Assembly: GCA_024763435.1 (NCBI GenBank)
Contig: JANTFN010000003.1
Coordinates: 1-32,151, forward strand
Reading direction: 5' to 3'
DNA from: Thermodesulfobacteriota bacterium
GTDB taxonomy: Bacteria > Desulfobacterota > S145-22
DNA length: 32,151 bases
Shown: positions 7,740 through 15,366 of the stretch, piece after piece
How positions within the stretch are numbered: position 1 is the stretch's first letter
Layout of the letters: each line of letters begins with the position of its first letter
Translations under genes and position numbers: made by a program
Notes under the pieces: generated by a model
The model's database searches: none
Told to the model about the DNA's origin: nothing
The model's input: only the letters and a program-made list of their open reading frames with translations

Positions 7740-8027
7740 TTAAGCGGCTGCTTTGGTTTCGGTCGTTTTTTTCTCTTTTGCCGGGGATGCTGATGTTTTT
7801 TCCTCGGGCTTTGTCTCGTGATGCTTCCTGGCAGGGGAGGCGCTGGATTTGCTGGCATAGTCTGTCGCGTACCATCCGGATCCCTTTAAGTGGAACGTGC
7901 AGTTTGAAATAAGTTTGGTAAGCTCCCCGCCGCATTCGGGACAGTTTGACTTGGGCGCGTCTGAAAATTTCTGCATAAATTCAAAGTCTTTTCCGCAATT
8001 TACACAATGATATTCGTAGATAGGCAT
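7740..8027 (-). CDS. FmdB-family zinc-ribbon protein
   Basis: The 95-residue protein starts MPIYEYHCVNCGKDFE and has four zinc-ligand cysteines at 8, 11, 29 and 32, the standard FmdB putative-regulatory domain (about residues 1-60). The core ends at the usual FHLKGSGWYATDY stretch. A low-complexity Lys/Ser/Ala/Glu-rich tail of some 35 residues follows. A ribosome site with two purine blocks precedes the ATG. The family is widely distributed and its exact role is not settled. It converges with the thioesterase gene, leaving 47 bp between them. Confidence 0.9.
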   Translation of the reverse strand: MPIYEYHCVNCGKDFEFMQKFSDAPKSNCPECGGELTKLISNCTFHLKGSGWYATDYASKSSASPARKHHETKPEEKTSASPAKEKKTTETKAAA

Positions 8028-8050
8028 GGCTTTTCCTTTACCCCTCCTTT

Positions 8051-8079
8051 TTGCTCTCTGAGCAAATATAGCGATATTT
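8051..8079. promoter_or_regulatory. Two adjoining perfect palindromes between fmdB-like and kinase genes
   Basis: TTGCTC-TCT-GAGCAA (8051-8065) overlaps AAATAT-AGCG-ATATTT (8064-8079), which is followed by a T-rich run. They lie in the divergent intergenic region, just upstream of the fmdB-like ribosome site. They could be operators or small hairpins in either leader; the sequence alone does not decide. Confidence 0.4.
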
Positions 8080-8136
8080 TTTTAAAAGTCAAGAGGGGGT
8101 TTGACCCGAGCCGGTGGCTCTGATACGTTACCATTC

Positions 8137-9033
8137 ATGAATAGAGAAGAATCCGCGATATTATCAGGCAGGCGTTTGATTGAAAATGGAATTCTGAAGA
8201 AATATCAGGAATGTGACCTTGCCGGATACCACTTTATTTTGCGGGATACTGCTGTTTCTTACACGCGCTTTCTATCTGAAATCCTATCTGAGATCACAAC
8301 GGGTCGAATTAAAAATAAAGGGGTGAGGCCCGTTGCCGCCGGAAGGGAACGCGTTTTTTTTATTACCCTTCCGGATGGTGAAGAGGTCGTGATTCGTCCC
8401 TACCGCCATGGCGGAATATTTGGCGCGGTTTCAGGGAGTAATTTTCATGATCCCGCGCGTTTTATTTCAGAACTTGCTGTAACAGAAAAGGCCCGGGTGT
8501 TGAAAATTACAGCGCTGGAACCTGTTGGAATAGGCTATGTTCAGTCAAAGTGGGGTTTTTGGGGAGTCTGGATGAGCAGGCGTTTAAAGGAAAGCTGTAA
8601 TCTCCAGATATGGATGCGGGCGTTTCCGCCCTCATCTTCAGTGATTTTTCAGGTTGCGGAAACCATTGGTAAAATGCATCAAGCTGGAATCAGTCATCCG
8701 GATCTTACGGTTCAGAATATTATGGTTATGCCTGATTCCCGGCATCAGCCCACTGTTTCCATTATCGATTTTGATGGCGCCATAATGCGTGCCCCCCTTT
8801 CAGCCACGACATGCATGCGACAGTTGCGGAGGTTGGACCGGTCATTTTTGAAATGGATTCCGGAAACGTCGTCCTGGCAGAAACCCATAATTCGGCTTCG
8901 GTTTGCCGTGGCGTATTGTCAATTTAACCCCGAGATACGCCCTTTGATGGAAAATTATTTAAGAAAAATAAGGCAGTATATGCTCCGCTACCGTGTGGGC
9001 TGGCGGCTTCAAAAAATCCTCAAGGGGGGCTGA
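8137..9033 (+). CDS. Kdo/WaaP-family lipopolysaccharide-core kinase (KdkA-like)
   Basis: The 298-residue protein has a compact kinase fold typical of enzymes that phosphorylate Kdo or heptose of the LPS inner core. It has a glycine-rich, basic N-lobe stretch (VIRPYRHGGIFGAVSGSNF), the catalytic loop HPDLTVQNIM (D189) and the metal-binding IIDFDGA (D211). The YRHGG stretch and HxDLxxxN order match KdkA/WaaP rather than eukaryotic-type kinases. ATG at 8137 is chosen over an upstream TTG because the extra 12 residues are not conserved-looking. It would act at the cytoplasmic face of the inner membrane. It fits the Gram-negative envelope theme shared with lnt. Confidence 0.82.
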   Translation: MNREESAILSGRRLIENGILKKYQECDLAGYHFILRDTAVSYTRFLSEILSEITTGRIKNKGVRPVAAGRERVFFITLPDGEEVVIRPYRHGGIFGAVSGSNFHDPARFISELAVTEKARVLKITALEPVGIGYVQSKWGFWGVWMSRRLKESCNLQIWMRAFPPSSSVIFQVAETIGKMHQAGISHPDLTVQNIMVMPDSRHQPTVSIIDFDGAIMRAPLSATTCMRQLRRLDRSFLKWIPETSSWQKPIIRLRFAVAYCQFNPEIRPLMENYLRKIRQYMLRYRVGWRLQKILKGG

Positions 9034-9044
9034 ACACCCCTTTT
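9022..9044. terminator. Probable bidirectional terminator between convergent genes
   Basis: AAGGGG (9022-9027) and CCCCTT (9037-9042) form a stem with a nine-base loop. TTTT follows on the plus strand, and an A-rich run (AAAAAATCC) precedes it, giving T-rich 3' flanks in both directions. It spans the stop codon of the kinase gene and ends at that of the hydrolase gene. Confidence 0.5.
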
Positions 9045-9676
9045 CAAATGGTTTTGTGCCAAGATAGAAAATTTTTTACCAGGTTTATTTCTTTTCCAGC
9101 CCAGAAATGATCGGTTCCGGCGAAGGGAATCAAGGTAACCTCGCGGCCGCTATTTTCGAGTTTTGAGCGCAGGATTGAAAGGCTGCAATAGGCATCGGCA
9201 TCGCCGGCCATGATGAGATGGGGAACGGAGATAGTGGGTGAAAAATCGAAGGGGATCATTGAAACAGGGGGTGAAACAAGACAAACCCCTTTCACCGACT
9301 CGGGGAGAGGGCCAAGGCGATGGATGACATAAGCGCCGAAGGAATATCCAATCAACAAAAACGGGGTGTCTTTGTACCCCTGTTTTACAAGAAAGGCAAG
9401 GGCGCCCAGGATATCCTGCGTTTCTCCAAACCCTTCTTCATGGCGGCCTTCACTAACTCCCACCCCTCGGAAATTGAATCGGAACGTCAGGAGTCCGCGT
9501 TGTGGCAGGTGTTTCCAGAATGCCTCGATAACAGCGGTATACATATCGCCACCATAAAGCGGATGCGGGTGGCACAGGACGCAGACGCCTTTGGGAGGCC
9601 CGTCAGGTTTATTCAGTTCCCCGACGAGCGAGAGGCCGTCGATACTCTTAAAAATAACCTTCTGTTTGCTTTCCAT
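9044..9676 (-). CDS. Alpha/beta hydrolase (dienelactone-hydrolase/YcjY-like)
   Basis: The 210-residue serine hydrolase has the HPHPLYGGDM oxyanion region (35-45), the FNFRGVGVSEG turn, the nucleophile elbow GYSFG (S112), an acid in MAGDADAYC (D159 or D161) and the histidine in GTDHFW (H190). Small single-domain hydrolases with HPHPxxGG act on esters or lipids; the substrate here is unknown. ATG at 9676 was chosen, since the longer frame begins at a TTG with non-conserved residues. It lies downstream of the HD-GYP gene on the same strand and may be co-transcribed with it. Confidence 0.85.
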   Translation of the reverse strand: MESKQKVIFKSIDGLSLVGELNKPDGPPKGVCVLCHPHPLYGGDMYTAVIEAFWKHLPQRGLLTFRFNFRGVGVSEGRHEEGFGETQDILGALAFLVKQGYKDTPFLLIGYSFGAYVIHRLGPLPESVKGVCLVSPPVSMIPFDFSPTISVPHLIMAGDADAYCSLSILRSKLENSGREVTLIPFAGTDHFWAGKEINLVKNFLSWHKTI

Positions 9677-9740
9677 AATGCCGCGGAGATCTTGAGCCGG
9701 GGAAAAATTTCTCCGGCTCAGGCGTATCAAGGCCGACCAT

Positions 9741-10916
9741 TTATCCCTTTATAAGGCCTTCCTGCATAATAAGTCCGAGGTTCTGTTTTCCTTCTGTTGC
9801 CTTGATAAGCCTTTCGTATCTCCCCTTGGGGCCAAGAAAAAGGACAAATTGTTCAAACAGCGCGGGCTCGAAGGCGTCTTCCAGGGCGAGATCCACTTCA
9901 ACCTCCGTGCCCGCAGTGACATACCCCCCAAACCTCAGGTTGTAATCAGACTGGAATTCCTGCATTTTCATCAGGGCGTCATAGGGGCTGTAGGCACGCT
10001 GATAATAACGAACCGTCGTGAGGGCATCAAAGGAATCCATAAGCATCGCGATCTTACTGAAAAAGTGAAGGTCTTTGCCTGTTAAACCCAGGGGATAGCC
10101 GGTTCCGTTACAGCGTTCGTGGTGCTGAAGAATCATCTTGGCGGCACCTTCAGGGATGGGTTTTCCGTTTAGAACCTCTATCCCCCATTCCGGATGTTTG
10201 CGCATAATTGCCCATTCTTCTTCTGTCAGGGGACCGCGTTTTTTGAGAATTTCTTCTCCCACCTTCACTTTTCCCAAGTCGTGCAGAATAGCGCCCATGC
10301 CCAACTCTTTCAACTGTTCTTCGTTCAATCCGATGTAGGACCCGAAAAGGAGAGAAAGGACCGCGACGTTCACGCAATGGGTATAGGTATAATAGTCGAT
10401 AGAGAGCACGTCTATAAGGGAAAAAGCCGCGTCTGGACGCTGGGTGATATAGGAAATAATATTTTGAACAAAATCAGTTGCGCGTTGGATGTTATTTCCT
10501 GATCTTGGGTCATCCAGGAGATCCACAGTCAAATTTACCGCGGTCTCATAAACAAGTTCCTGCTTTTCTTCGCGCCGGAGCCCTGGGACGTTGCGATTTA
10601 AAAGATCATGAAGTTGCCCCTCCACATATTGCAGATAGGACTTATATTCTTTGCGCTTAACGTAGAGCTTCTTGGAAAGAGATTCAACTCTTTTAAGATG
10701 AGATGCGTTGAGCGTCATGGTTTTCCCCCGGTAGAGGACATACCGGGGGATATCGTAGCTGTCGCGATGAAAGATATAGATGTCGAAATCACGTATTCTG
10801 CTTGGATTCAGGGTCCATGATTTGATCCCGACAAATTTTTTTGGTGTCGTGATCGTTTCAATATATGGGTGATGTTTCTTTATCGATTTTGACACGGGTC
10901 GAACCACACCTCTCAA
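9741..10916 (-). CDS. HD-GYP domain protein, probable cyclic-di-GMP phosphodiesterase
   Basis: The 391-residue protein has an N-terminal region of about 150 residues (DUF3391-like in position, no receiver domain) and a C-terminal HD-GYP domain. The signature is complete: HCVNVAVLS near residue 180, ILHDLGKVKVGEEIL (H212, D213), MRKHPEWG, and HHERCNGTGYP (265-275). Such enzymes hydrolyse c-di-GMP to GMP. No membrane segment is evident, so it is cytoplasmic. The start is uncertain: the open frame begins at TTG 10916, with GTG codons shortly after, and no ATG fits. The neighbouring hydrolase gives no clue to its target process. Confidence 0.9.
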   Translation of the reverse strand: MRGVVRPVSKSIKKHHPYIETITTPKKFVGIKSWTLNPSRIRDFDIYIFHRDSYDIPRYVLYRGKTMTLNASHLKRVESLSKKLYVKRKEYKSYLQYVEGQLHDLLNRNVPGLRREEKQELVYETAVNLTVDLLDDPRSGNNIQRATDFVQNIISYITQRPDAAFSLIDVLSIDYYTYTHCVNVAVLSLLFGSYIGLNEEQLKELGMGAILHDLGKVKVGEEILKKRGPLTEEEWAIMRKHPEWGIEVLNGKPIPEGAAKMILQHHERCNGTGYPLGLTGKDLHFFSKIAMLMDSFDALTTVRYYQRAYSPYDALMKMQEFQSDYNLRFGGYVTAGTEVEVDLALEDAFEPALFEQFVLFLGPKGRYERLIKATEGKQNLGLIMQEGLIKG

Positions 10917-11004
10917 ATTATTTCATATTAGTTTAAATTTATACACCTGAAAAAAACAAAACGCAACCTTAAAAATTTTTTGTGTCGCGGTTTTCAAGGG
11001 AACA

Positions 11005-11032
11005 GGTAAAAGGTAAAAGGTAAAAGGTAAAA
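11005..11032. repeat. Short tandem repeat, 4 x 7 bp (GGTAAAA)
   Basis: Four perfect consecutive copies of GGTAAAA lie in the 245-bp intergenic region between the divergent HD-GYP gene and the oxyanion regulator. Seven-base units in a non-coding promoter region can vary by slippage; here they lie about 100 bp upstream of the regulator's likely promoter. Confidence 0.9.
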
Positions 11033-11079
11033 GACAGAAGACACCATGATAGCAGATGTCGATAATCAGTATTTATGTG

Positions 11080-11094
11080 TTATATGGAATATAA
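11080..11094. promoter_or_regulatory. Candidate operator (15-bp palindrome)
   Basis: TTATAT-GGA-ATATAA is a perfect inverted repeat 32 bp upstream of the -35 box of the regulator gene. Its position suits binding by the adjacent HTH regulator, but that link is inferred. Confidence 0.4.
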
Positions 11095-11126
11095 GTTATT
11101 TTTTAGGATTATTTAAGATAATTTTC

Positions 11127-11155
11127 TTGACAAACAAGCGGGGGACTGTTATTAA
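11127..11155 (+). promoter_or_regulatory. Sigma-70-type promoter of the oxyanion operon
   Basis: TTGACA at 11127-11132, a 17-bp spacer and TATTAA at 11150-11155 make a near-consensus promoter. The expected start of transcription falls at or next to the A of the ATG at 11162, which would make the regulator message leaderless. Confidence 0.7.
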
Positions 11156-11161
11156 AGCTAC

Positions 11162-12073
11162 ATGAACAAGGAAATGATGACAACCCGGGATGTGGCGCTT
11201 TATCTTGGCCTGAATGAGAAAAAGATTTACCAGCTCGCGAAAAACAGGGAAATTCCCGCGGCGCGGGTCGGCGGAAAGTGGATTTTTCCCCGCAGCCTGA
11301 TTGACCAGTGGATACATGAAGGCGCGGAGAAGAACCTGAAGGCTGTTGAACCGGAACTTCATCCGCCTCTCTCTGTCATGGGGAGCAATGACATGGCCTG
11401 GGATATCCTCAGCCATATCCTGAAAAACTCGCCTTATAATCTTTTAATTTCCCGCGCGGATGTTGGGAGTGCAGGCGGACTGGTGGCCCTAAACCACAAA
11501 ATGGCTCAGGTTGCCGGGGTACACCTTTTCGACCCGGAAACAGGAACTTATAATATTCCGTTTCTAAAGGATTATCTCCCGGGGAAAAAAATATCTGTGG
11601 TAAACCTTTTTTACCGGGAGCAGGGGCTGATGGCCAGAAAGGGGAATCCGCTGTCTATACAAGGGGTTGAAGACCTTCAGCGGCCGGATGTCCAGTTTAT
11701 CAATCGTCAGAAAGGATCTGGAACGCGGTTGCTTCTGGATTCAACTTTAAAAAAATTAAAGATTGATCCCGCTCAAATCAGGGGATACCTTCGCGAGGTT
11801 GACACACACATGGCTGTCGCGCTGGAAATTATTCGCGGCAAGGCAGATGTTGGAATGGGAATATTTGCCGCGGCACGGGCCCTTGATCTCTATTTTATCT
11901 CCATAAAAAACGAGCGCTATGACCTTGTTATTCCCGGGGAATATATCCAGACCCCGATGGTTGAAATCCTTCTGCATGTGATTAAAACACCGGAATTCCG
12001 GGAAGCCCTTTTGGGATTGGGGGGATATGACCTCAAAGAAACAGGGAAAATAATCTGGGAGGGTATTGTATGA
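11162..12073 (+). CDS. HTH regulator fused to a periplasmic-binding-like sensor, probable molybdate/tungstate regulator
   Basis: Residues about 5-55 form an excisionase-type winged helix (MTTRDVALYLGLNEKKIYQL, then VGGKWIFPRSLIDQW). The remainder is a PBP-like domain resembling ModA/TupA-type binding proteins (LLISRADVGSAGGLVALN, INRQKGSGTRLLLD, EIIRGKADVGMGIFAAA). Regulators of this make-up sense a ligand in the cytoplasm and control uptake or cofactor genes. The operon context, with a fused TupA/WtpA protein two genes on, points to tungstate or molybdate. Its stop overlaps the porin start (ATGA), so the two are translationally coupled. The ATG follows a strong promoter by six bases and has no ribosome site. 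In-frame ATGs at 11174 and 11177 are alternatives, also without a well-spaced site. Confidence 0.85.
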   Translation: MNKEMMTTRDVALYLGLNEKKIYQLAKNREIPAARVGGKWIFPRSLIDQWIHEGAEKNLKAVEPELHPPLSVMGSNDMAWDILSHILKNSPYNLLISRADVGSAGGLVALNHKMAQVAGVHLFDPETGTYNIPFLKDYLPGKKISVVNLFYREQGLMARKGNPLSIQGVEDLQRPDVQFINRQKGSGTRLLLDSTLKKLKIDPAQIRGYLREVDTHMAVALEIIRGKADVGMGIFAAARALDLYFISIKNERYDLVIPGEYIQTPMVEILLHVIKTPEFREALLGLGGYDLKETGKIIWEGIV

Positions 12074-13461
12074 TTGGAAAGGGAAATAATGCCGGAAAAA
12101 CCGGGAGGCTTTATGTACTTATAACGGGCTTGATTATAGCTTTGATGTTGGCCTCTCCCCTTTCGGCAAAAACGCCCAAGCTGACTTTTGGCGCGGAAGT
12201 TCGATTCAGGGGTGAATCCCTGGACAACTTTAATCTGGCGTTCTATGGCCCCAATCCTTCCAAAGGCAAGTCCCATGATCAATTTCTTCTCGGAAGGTTC
12301 CGTGCCGGGTTTGATTATACGCCCAACCAGGTCATTCATCTCGCCTTATGGGGACAGGATGCCCGGGAATGGGGGTATGGGTTTAAAGATAAGGATTTTT
12401 ACAATCCTGTCTTCGGAACGCAACATAACCCCTTTAAAGATGAATTTGAACTCTGGAATACCTATCTGGAGGTAAAAAAACCTTTTGACTGGCCTCTTGC
12501 GGTGAAGGCCGGGAGACAACGGATTTTTTACGGGGACAAACGCGTTTTTGGCCCAGGGCAGTGGGGGAATTCAGGAAAATGGATATGGGACGCGGTTAAG
12601 ATGTCGTTTTTTATTCCGAAGGGGTTTGTGGATGTCTATTATGGGCGTACCATGATCCACCAGCCGACAGAGTTTAGCTTGAATCATCGCCATGGCTTCG
12701 AATCCATCGGGACCTATGCCCACATCACCCTCCCCAAAAGCATGGGGGAGATTGGCGTGGAACCCTTTGCCATGACGAAATACGACAGCCATGACCATTA
12801 CAAGGGAGAAGATGGACGTTACGGAGACCTGAACGCCGCCTACGCGGGGATGCGGGTATTCAAAAAGAATCTCCGAGGATTTGATCTTGATGCCACTTAT
12901 GTGCGGGAGTTTGGAAAGTTAGCCAATGATACAATCCAGGCGTATGGGTATCATCTACTCGCGGCCTACACCGTTACATCCTGTCCCTGGCGCCCGCGGG
13001 TCAGCCTCGAGTATTCGGTTGGATCAGGAGATAAAAATCCGAAGGATGGCACCCGTGGATCCTTCGACGGGGCCTTTGGAGCGCGGGATAAGATGTATGG
13101 ACGGATGAATCTCTTTAAATGGCGGAATATCAGAGACGCTCAGATTAATTTGGAGCTATGGCCGCAAAAGTGGAAATGGTTCTATATCAAAGCGGAGTTC
13201 CATAAGTTCTGGCTGGATGAGGAAAAGGATGGTTGGTCTTTAAACCCGAAACTTTACAGAGACAAAACGGGAAACTCCGGGAATGAAGTGGGCCGGGAGG
13301 TTGACATCGTCTTCAGGTTTAATCTCCCCAAGGGGCACCAGATTCAGGCGGGATATGGCCATTTCTGGCCCGATGAATTTGTCAAAAAACTGGCCTCCAA
13401 CAAACAGGCAGATTGGTTTTTTATTCAGTGGCAATATAAATTTAACTGGAAAATACTATAG
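12070..13461 (+). CDS. Alginate-export-family outer-membrane porin
   Basis: The 463-residue protein has a hydrophobic N-terminal segment ending near ASPLSAK (about residue 38, preceded by an unusually long basic n-region) and then a beta-barrel pattern of alternating residues. It shows the family landmarks: TFGAEVRFRGESLDNF near the start, LWGQDAREWGYG, VKAGRQRIFYGDKRVFGPGQW, LEYSVGSGDKNPKDGTRGSF and an aromatic final strand (FIQWQYKFNWKIL). Members conduct diverse solutes, so the name does not imply alginate. Here it sits between an oxyanion-type regulator and an oxyanion-binding protein. I infer it lets molybdate or tungstate, or a chelate, across the outer membrane. It overlaps the regulator by four bases. 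Confidence 0.85.
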   Translation: MIGKGNNAGKTGRLYVLITGLIIALMLASPLSAKTPKLTFGAEVRFRGESLDNFNLAFYGPNPSKGKSHDQFLLGRFRAGFDYTPNQVIHLALWGQDAREWGYGFKDKDFYNPVFGTQHNPFKDEFELWNTYLEVKKPFDWPLAVKAGRQRIFYGDKRVFGPGQWGNSGKWIWDAVKMSFFIPKGFVDVYYGRTMIHQPTEFSLNHRHGFESIGTYAHITLPKSMGEIGVEPFAMTKYDSHDHYKGEDGRYGDLNAAYAGMRVFKKNLRGFDLDATYVREFGKLANDTIQAYGYHLLAAYTVTSCPWRPRVSLEYSVGSGDKNPKDGTRGSFDGAFGARDKMYGRMNLFKWRNIRDAQINLELWPQKWKWFYIKAEFHKFWLDEEKDGWSLNPKLYRDKTGNSGNEVGREVDIVFRFNLPKGHQIQAGYGHFWPDEFVKKLASNKQADWFFIQWQYKFNWKIL

Positions 13462-13543
13462 GGCTGAGGACTGAGAAAAACACGCATCCGAATCACCTGT
13501 TAACACTTATGAATGCATTATAATGAGAGGGAGATATTGTAAA

Positions 13544-15346
13544 ATGGAAAGATTACGCGTGAAACACAGTTGGTTGATTTTGTTTATTATTGGAGGTGTT
13601 CTTTTTTTAAATTCCATGGCGTTTGCGCAGGGTAAACCCACTGCTGTTTATGGCGAAGGACAGGCGAGTTTTGTGGTGGCCACGGGCAGCCCGGGGGCGC
13701 TGGGATTGCTCAAGGCCCTGGCAGAACCGTTCTGCAAGGCGAATAACTGTCGCTTGATATGGTTCAAGAAGGGGAGCGGCGCTTCCCTTGCCTTTATGAA
13801 GAAGGGAAAATGCGACGTGATTATGGTCCATGCCCCCGCGGCGGAGAAAAAGGCGGTGGCCGAAGGCTGGGCGGTCCATCGCACGCTCCTTGGCGCGAAT
13901 GAGTTTTTTATTGTGGGCCCGAAATCGGATCCCGCCGGGATCCGAAAGGCCAGATCGGCCAAGGAAGCCTACGCGATGATCGCGAAGGCAAAAGCGACCT
14001 TCTTCTCCAGGGGTGACAATTCCGGGACCAACAAACGGGAACTGAAGATATGGAAATGGGCGGGAATCAAGCCCTCGGGTCGCTGGTATGTCATTACGCA
14101 TGGATTTATGGGGCCGACCCTGATGCGCGCGGATAAAGAAATGGGATATTTTATGACGGATAACAGCACTTACTATGTTAAAAAAGCGAAATTGGAACGC
14201 ATGGTGCCGCTGTTCAAGGGAGACCCCATCCTGACGAACGTTTATCACGCCCTGATACCGAATTCCGAGAAATACCCCAAACGAAATACCAAACTGGCCC
14301 TCAAATTTATTACGTTTGTTGCCTCCCCGACCGGCCAGAAAATCATTCACACCTTTGGGGAGAAAAGATATGGCCGTCCGCTTTACCGGGACGCGTCGGT
14401 CGCGAAAGAATTGGAAAAAAACCTGGGAGGCATGCCCGGGGCCGCGAAAATCAAGGGAAAGGTAATTATCTTTCACGCGGGTAGTTTGACTCTCCCCTTA
14501 CTCATGATGGAAAAGGCCTTTGAGAAAAGCCATCCCGGGGTGGATATTGTCCGGGAAGCGGCGGGCAGTCGGACCTGTGCCCGAAAAATTGTGGATTTGA
14601 AGCGTCCCTGTGACCTGATGTTCTCGGCCGATGATTCCGTTATCGACAAATTTCTCGTTCCCGCCCATGCCAATTTCAACATCCGTTTCGCGAGCAACCA
14701 GATTGTCCTGTGTTATACAAACCAAAGCCGTTTTCATGACAAACTGACGGCTAAGAACTGGTACAAGATACTTCTCGACAAAAAGGTCATCTGGGGGCAG
14801 GCGGACCCGAATGCCGATCCCTGTGGATACCGCGCCCTGATGGTTATGCAGCTCGCCGAAAAATATTATAAAATAAAGGGATTATACAAGGCGCTTCTGG
14901 CGAATCGCCCCCTCAGAAACGTCCGGCCGAAATCTGTGGAATTGATTGTCTTGCTCCAGACGGGCGACATGGATTACGCGTGGGAGTACCGCTCCGTGGC
15001 CGTCCAGCATAAACTGAAATTCCTCTCGCTCCCTGAAAAAATCAATCTGGGAAGCACCGATGATAACGATTTTTACAAACAGGCGGCGGTTGAAATATCG
15101 GGGAAAAAACCGGGGGCCAAAATAAAAAAAATCGGCAAGGCCATTACCTACGGCGCTACGCTCCTGAAAAAAACGAAAAATAAGGCCGCCGCACTGGCCT
15201 TTCTAAATTTTGTTCTTAACCCGGACAAGGGATTGAAAATTCTGAAAAAGATGGGACAGCCCCCTGTCGTTCCGGCATGGGTCACATCCAAAGCGATGAA
15301 ACAGAAGATTCCAGCACAGTTACGGCAGTGGGTTGTGGTTAAATAA
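13544..15346 (+). CDS. Fused periplasmic binding protein: TupA-like domain + WtpA/ModA-like domain
   Basis: The 600-residue exported protein has a signal peptide ending at SMAFAQG and two complete solute-binding domains. Residues about 37-285 resemble TupA-type tungstate-binding proteins ([51 protein letters not shown]). Residues about 303-600 resemble WtpA/ModA-type molybdate/tungstate-binding proteins ([68 protein letters not shown]). The families are normally separate single-domain proteins of 260-340 residues that feed different ABC transporters. ATG at 13544 is preferred over one seven codons upstream, because a GGGAG ribosome site lies ten bases before it. No permease or ATPase gene follows; the next gene is on the other strand. 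Confidence 0.88.
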   Translation: MERLRVKHSWLILFIIGGVLFLNSMAFAQGKPTAVYGEGQASFVVATGSPGALGLLKALAEPFCKANNCRLIWFKKGSGASLAFMKKGKCDVIMVHAPAAEKKAVAEGWAVHRTLLGANEFFIVGPKSDPAGIRKARSAKEAYAMIAKAKATFFSRGDNSGTNKRELKIWKWAGIKPSGRWYVITHGFMGPTLMRADKEMGYFMTDNSTYYVKKAKLERMVPLFKGDPILTNVYHALIPNSEKYPKRNTKLALKFITFVASPTGQKIIHTFGEKRYGRPLYRDASVAKELEKNLGGMPGAAKIKGKVIIFHAGSLTLPLLMMEKAFEKSHPGVDIVREAAGSRTCARKIVDLKRPCDLMFSADDSVIDKFLVPAHANFNIRFASNQIVLCYTNQSRFHDKLTAKNWYKILLDKKVIWGQADPNADPCGYRALMVMQLAEKYYKIKGLYKALLANRPLRNVRPKSVELIVLLQTGDMDYAWEYRSVAVQHKLKFLSLPEKINLGSTDDNDFYKQAAVEISGKKPGAKIKKIGKAITYGATLLKKTKNKAAALAFLNFVLNPDKGLKILKKMGQPPVVPAWVTSKAMKQKIPAQLRQWVVVK

Positions 15347-15366
15347 GATACAGGAGTAAACCAAAC

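Noticed and set aside
13607-14476. 289-codon antisense frame inside the fused binding-protein gene
   Set aside because: It is a shadow of a clear two-domain coding frame and carries no recognisable domain.
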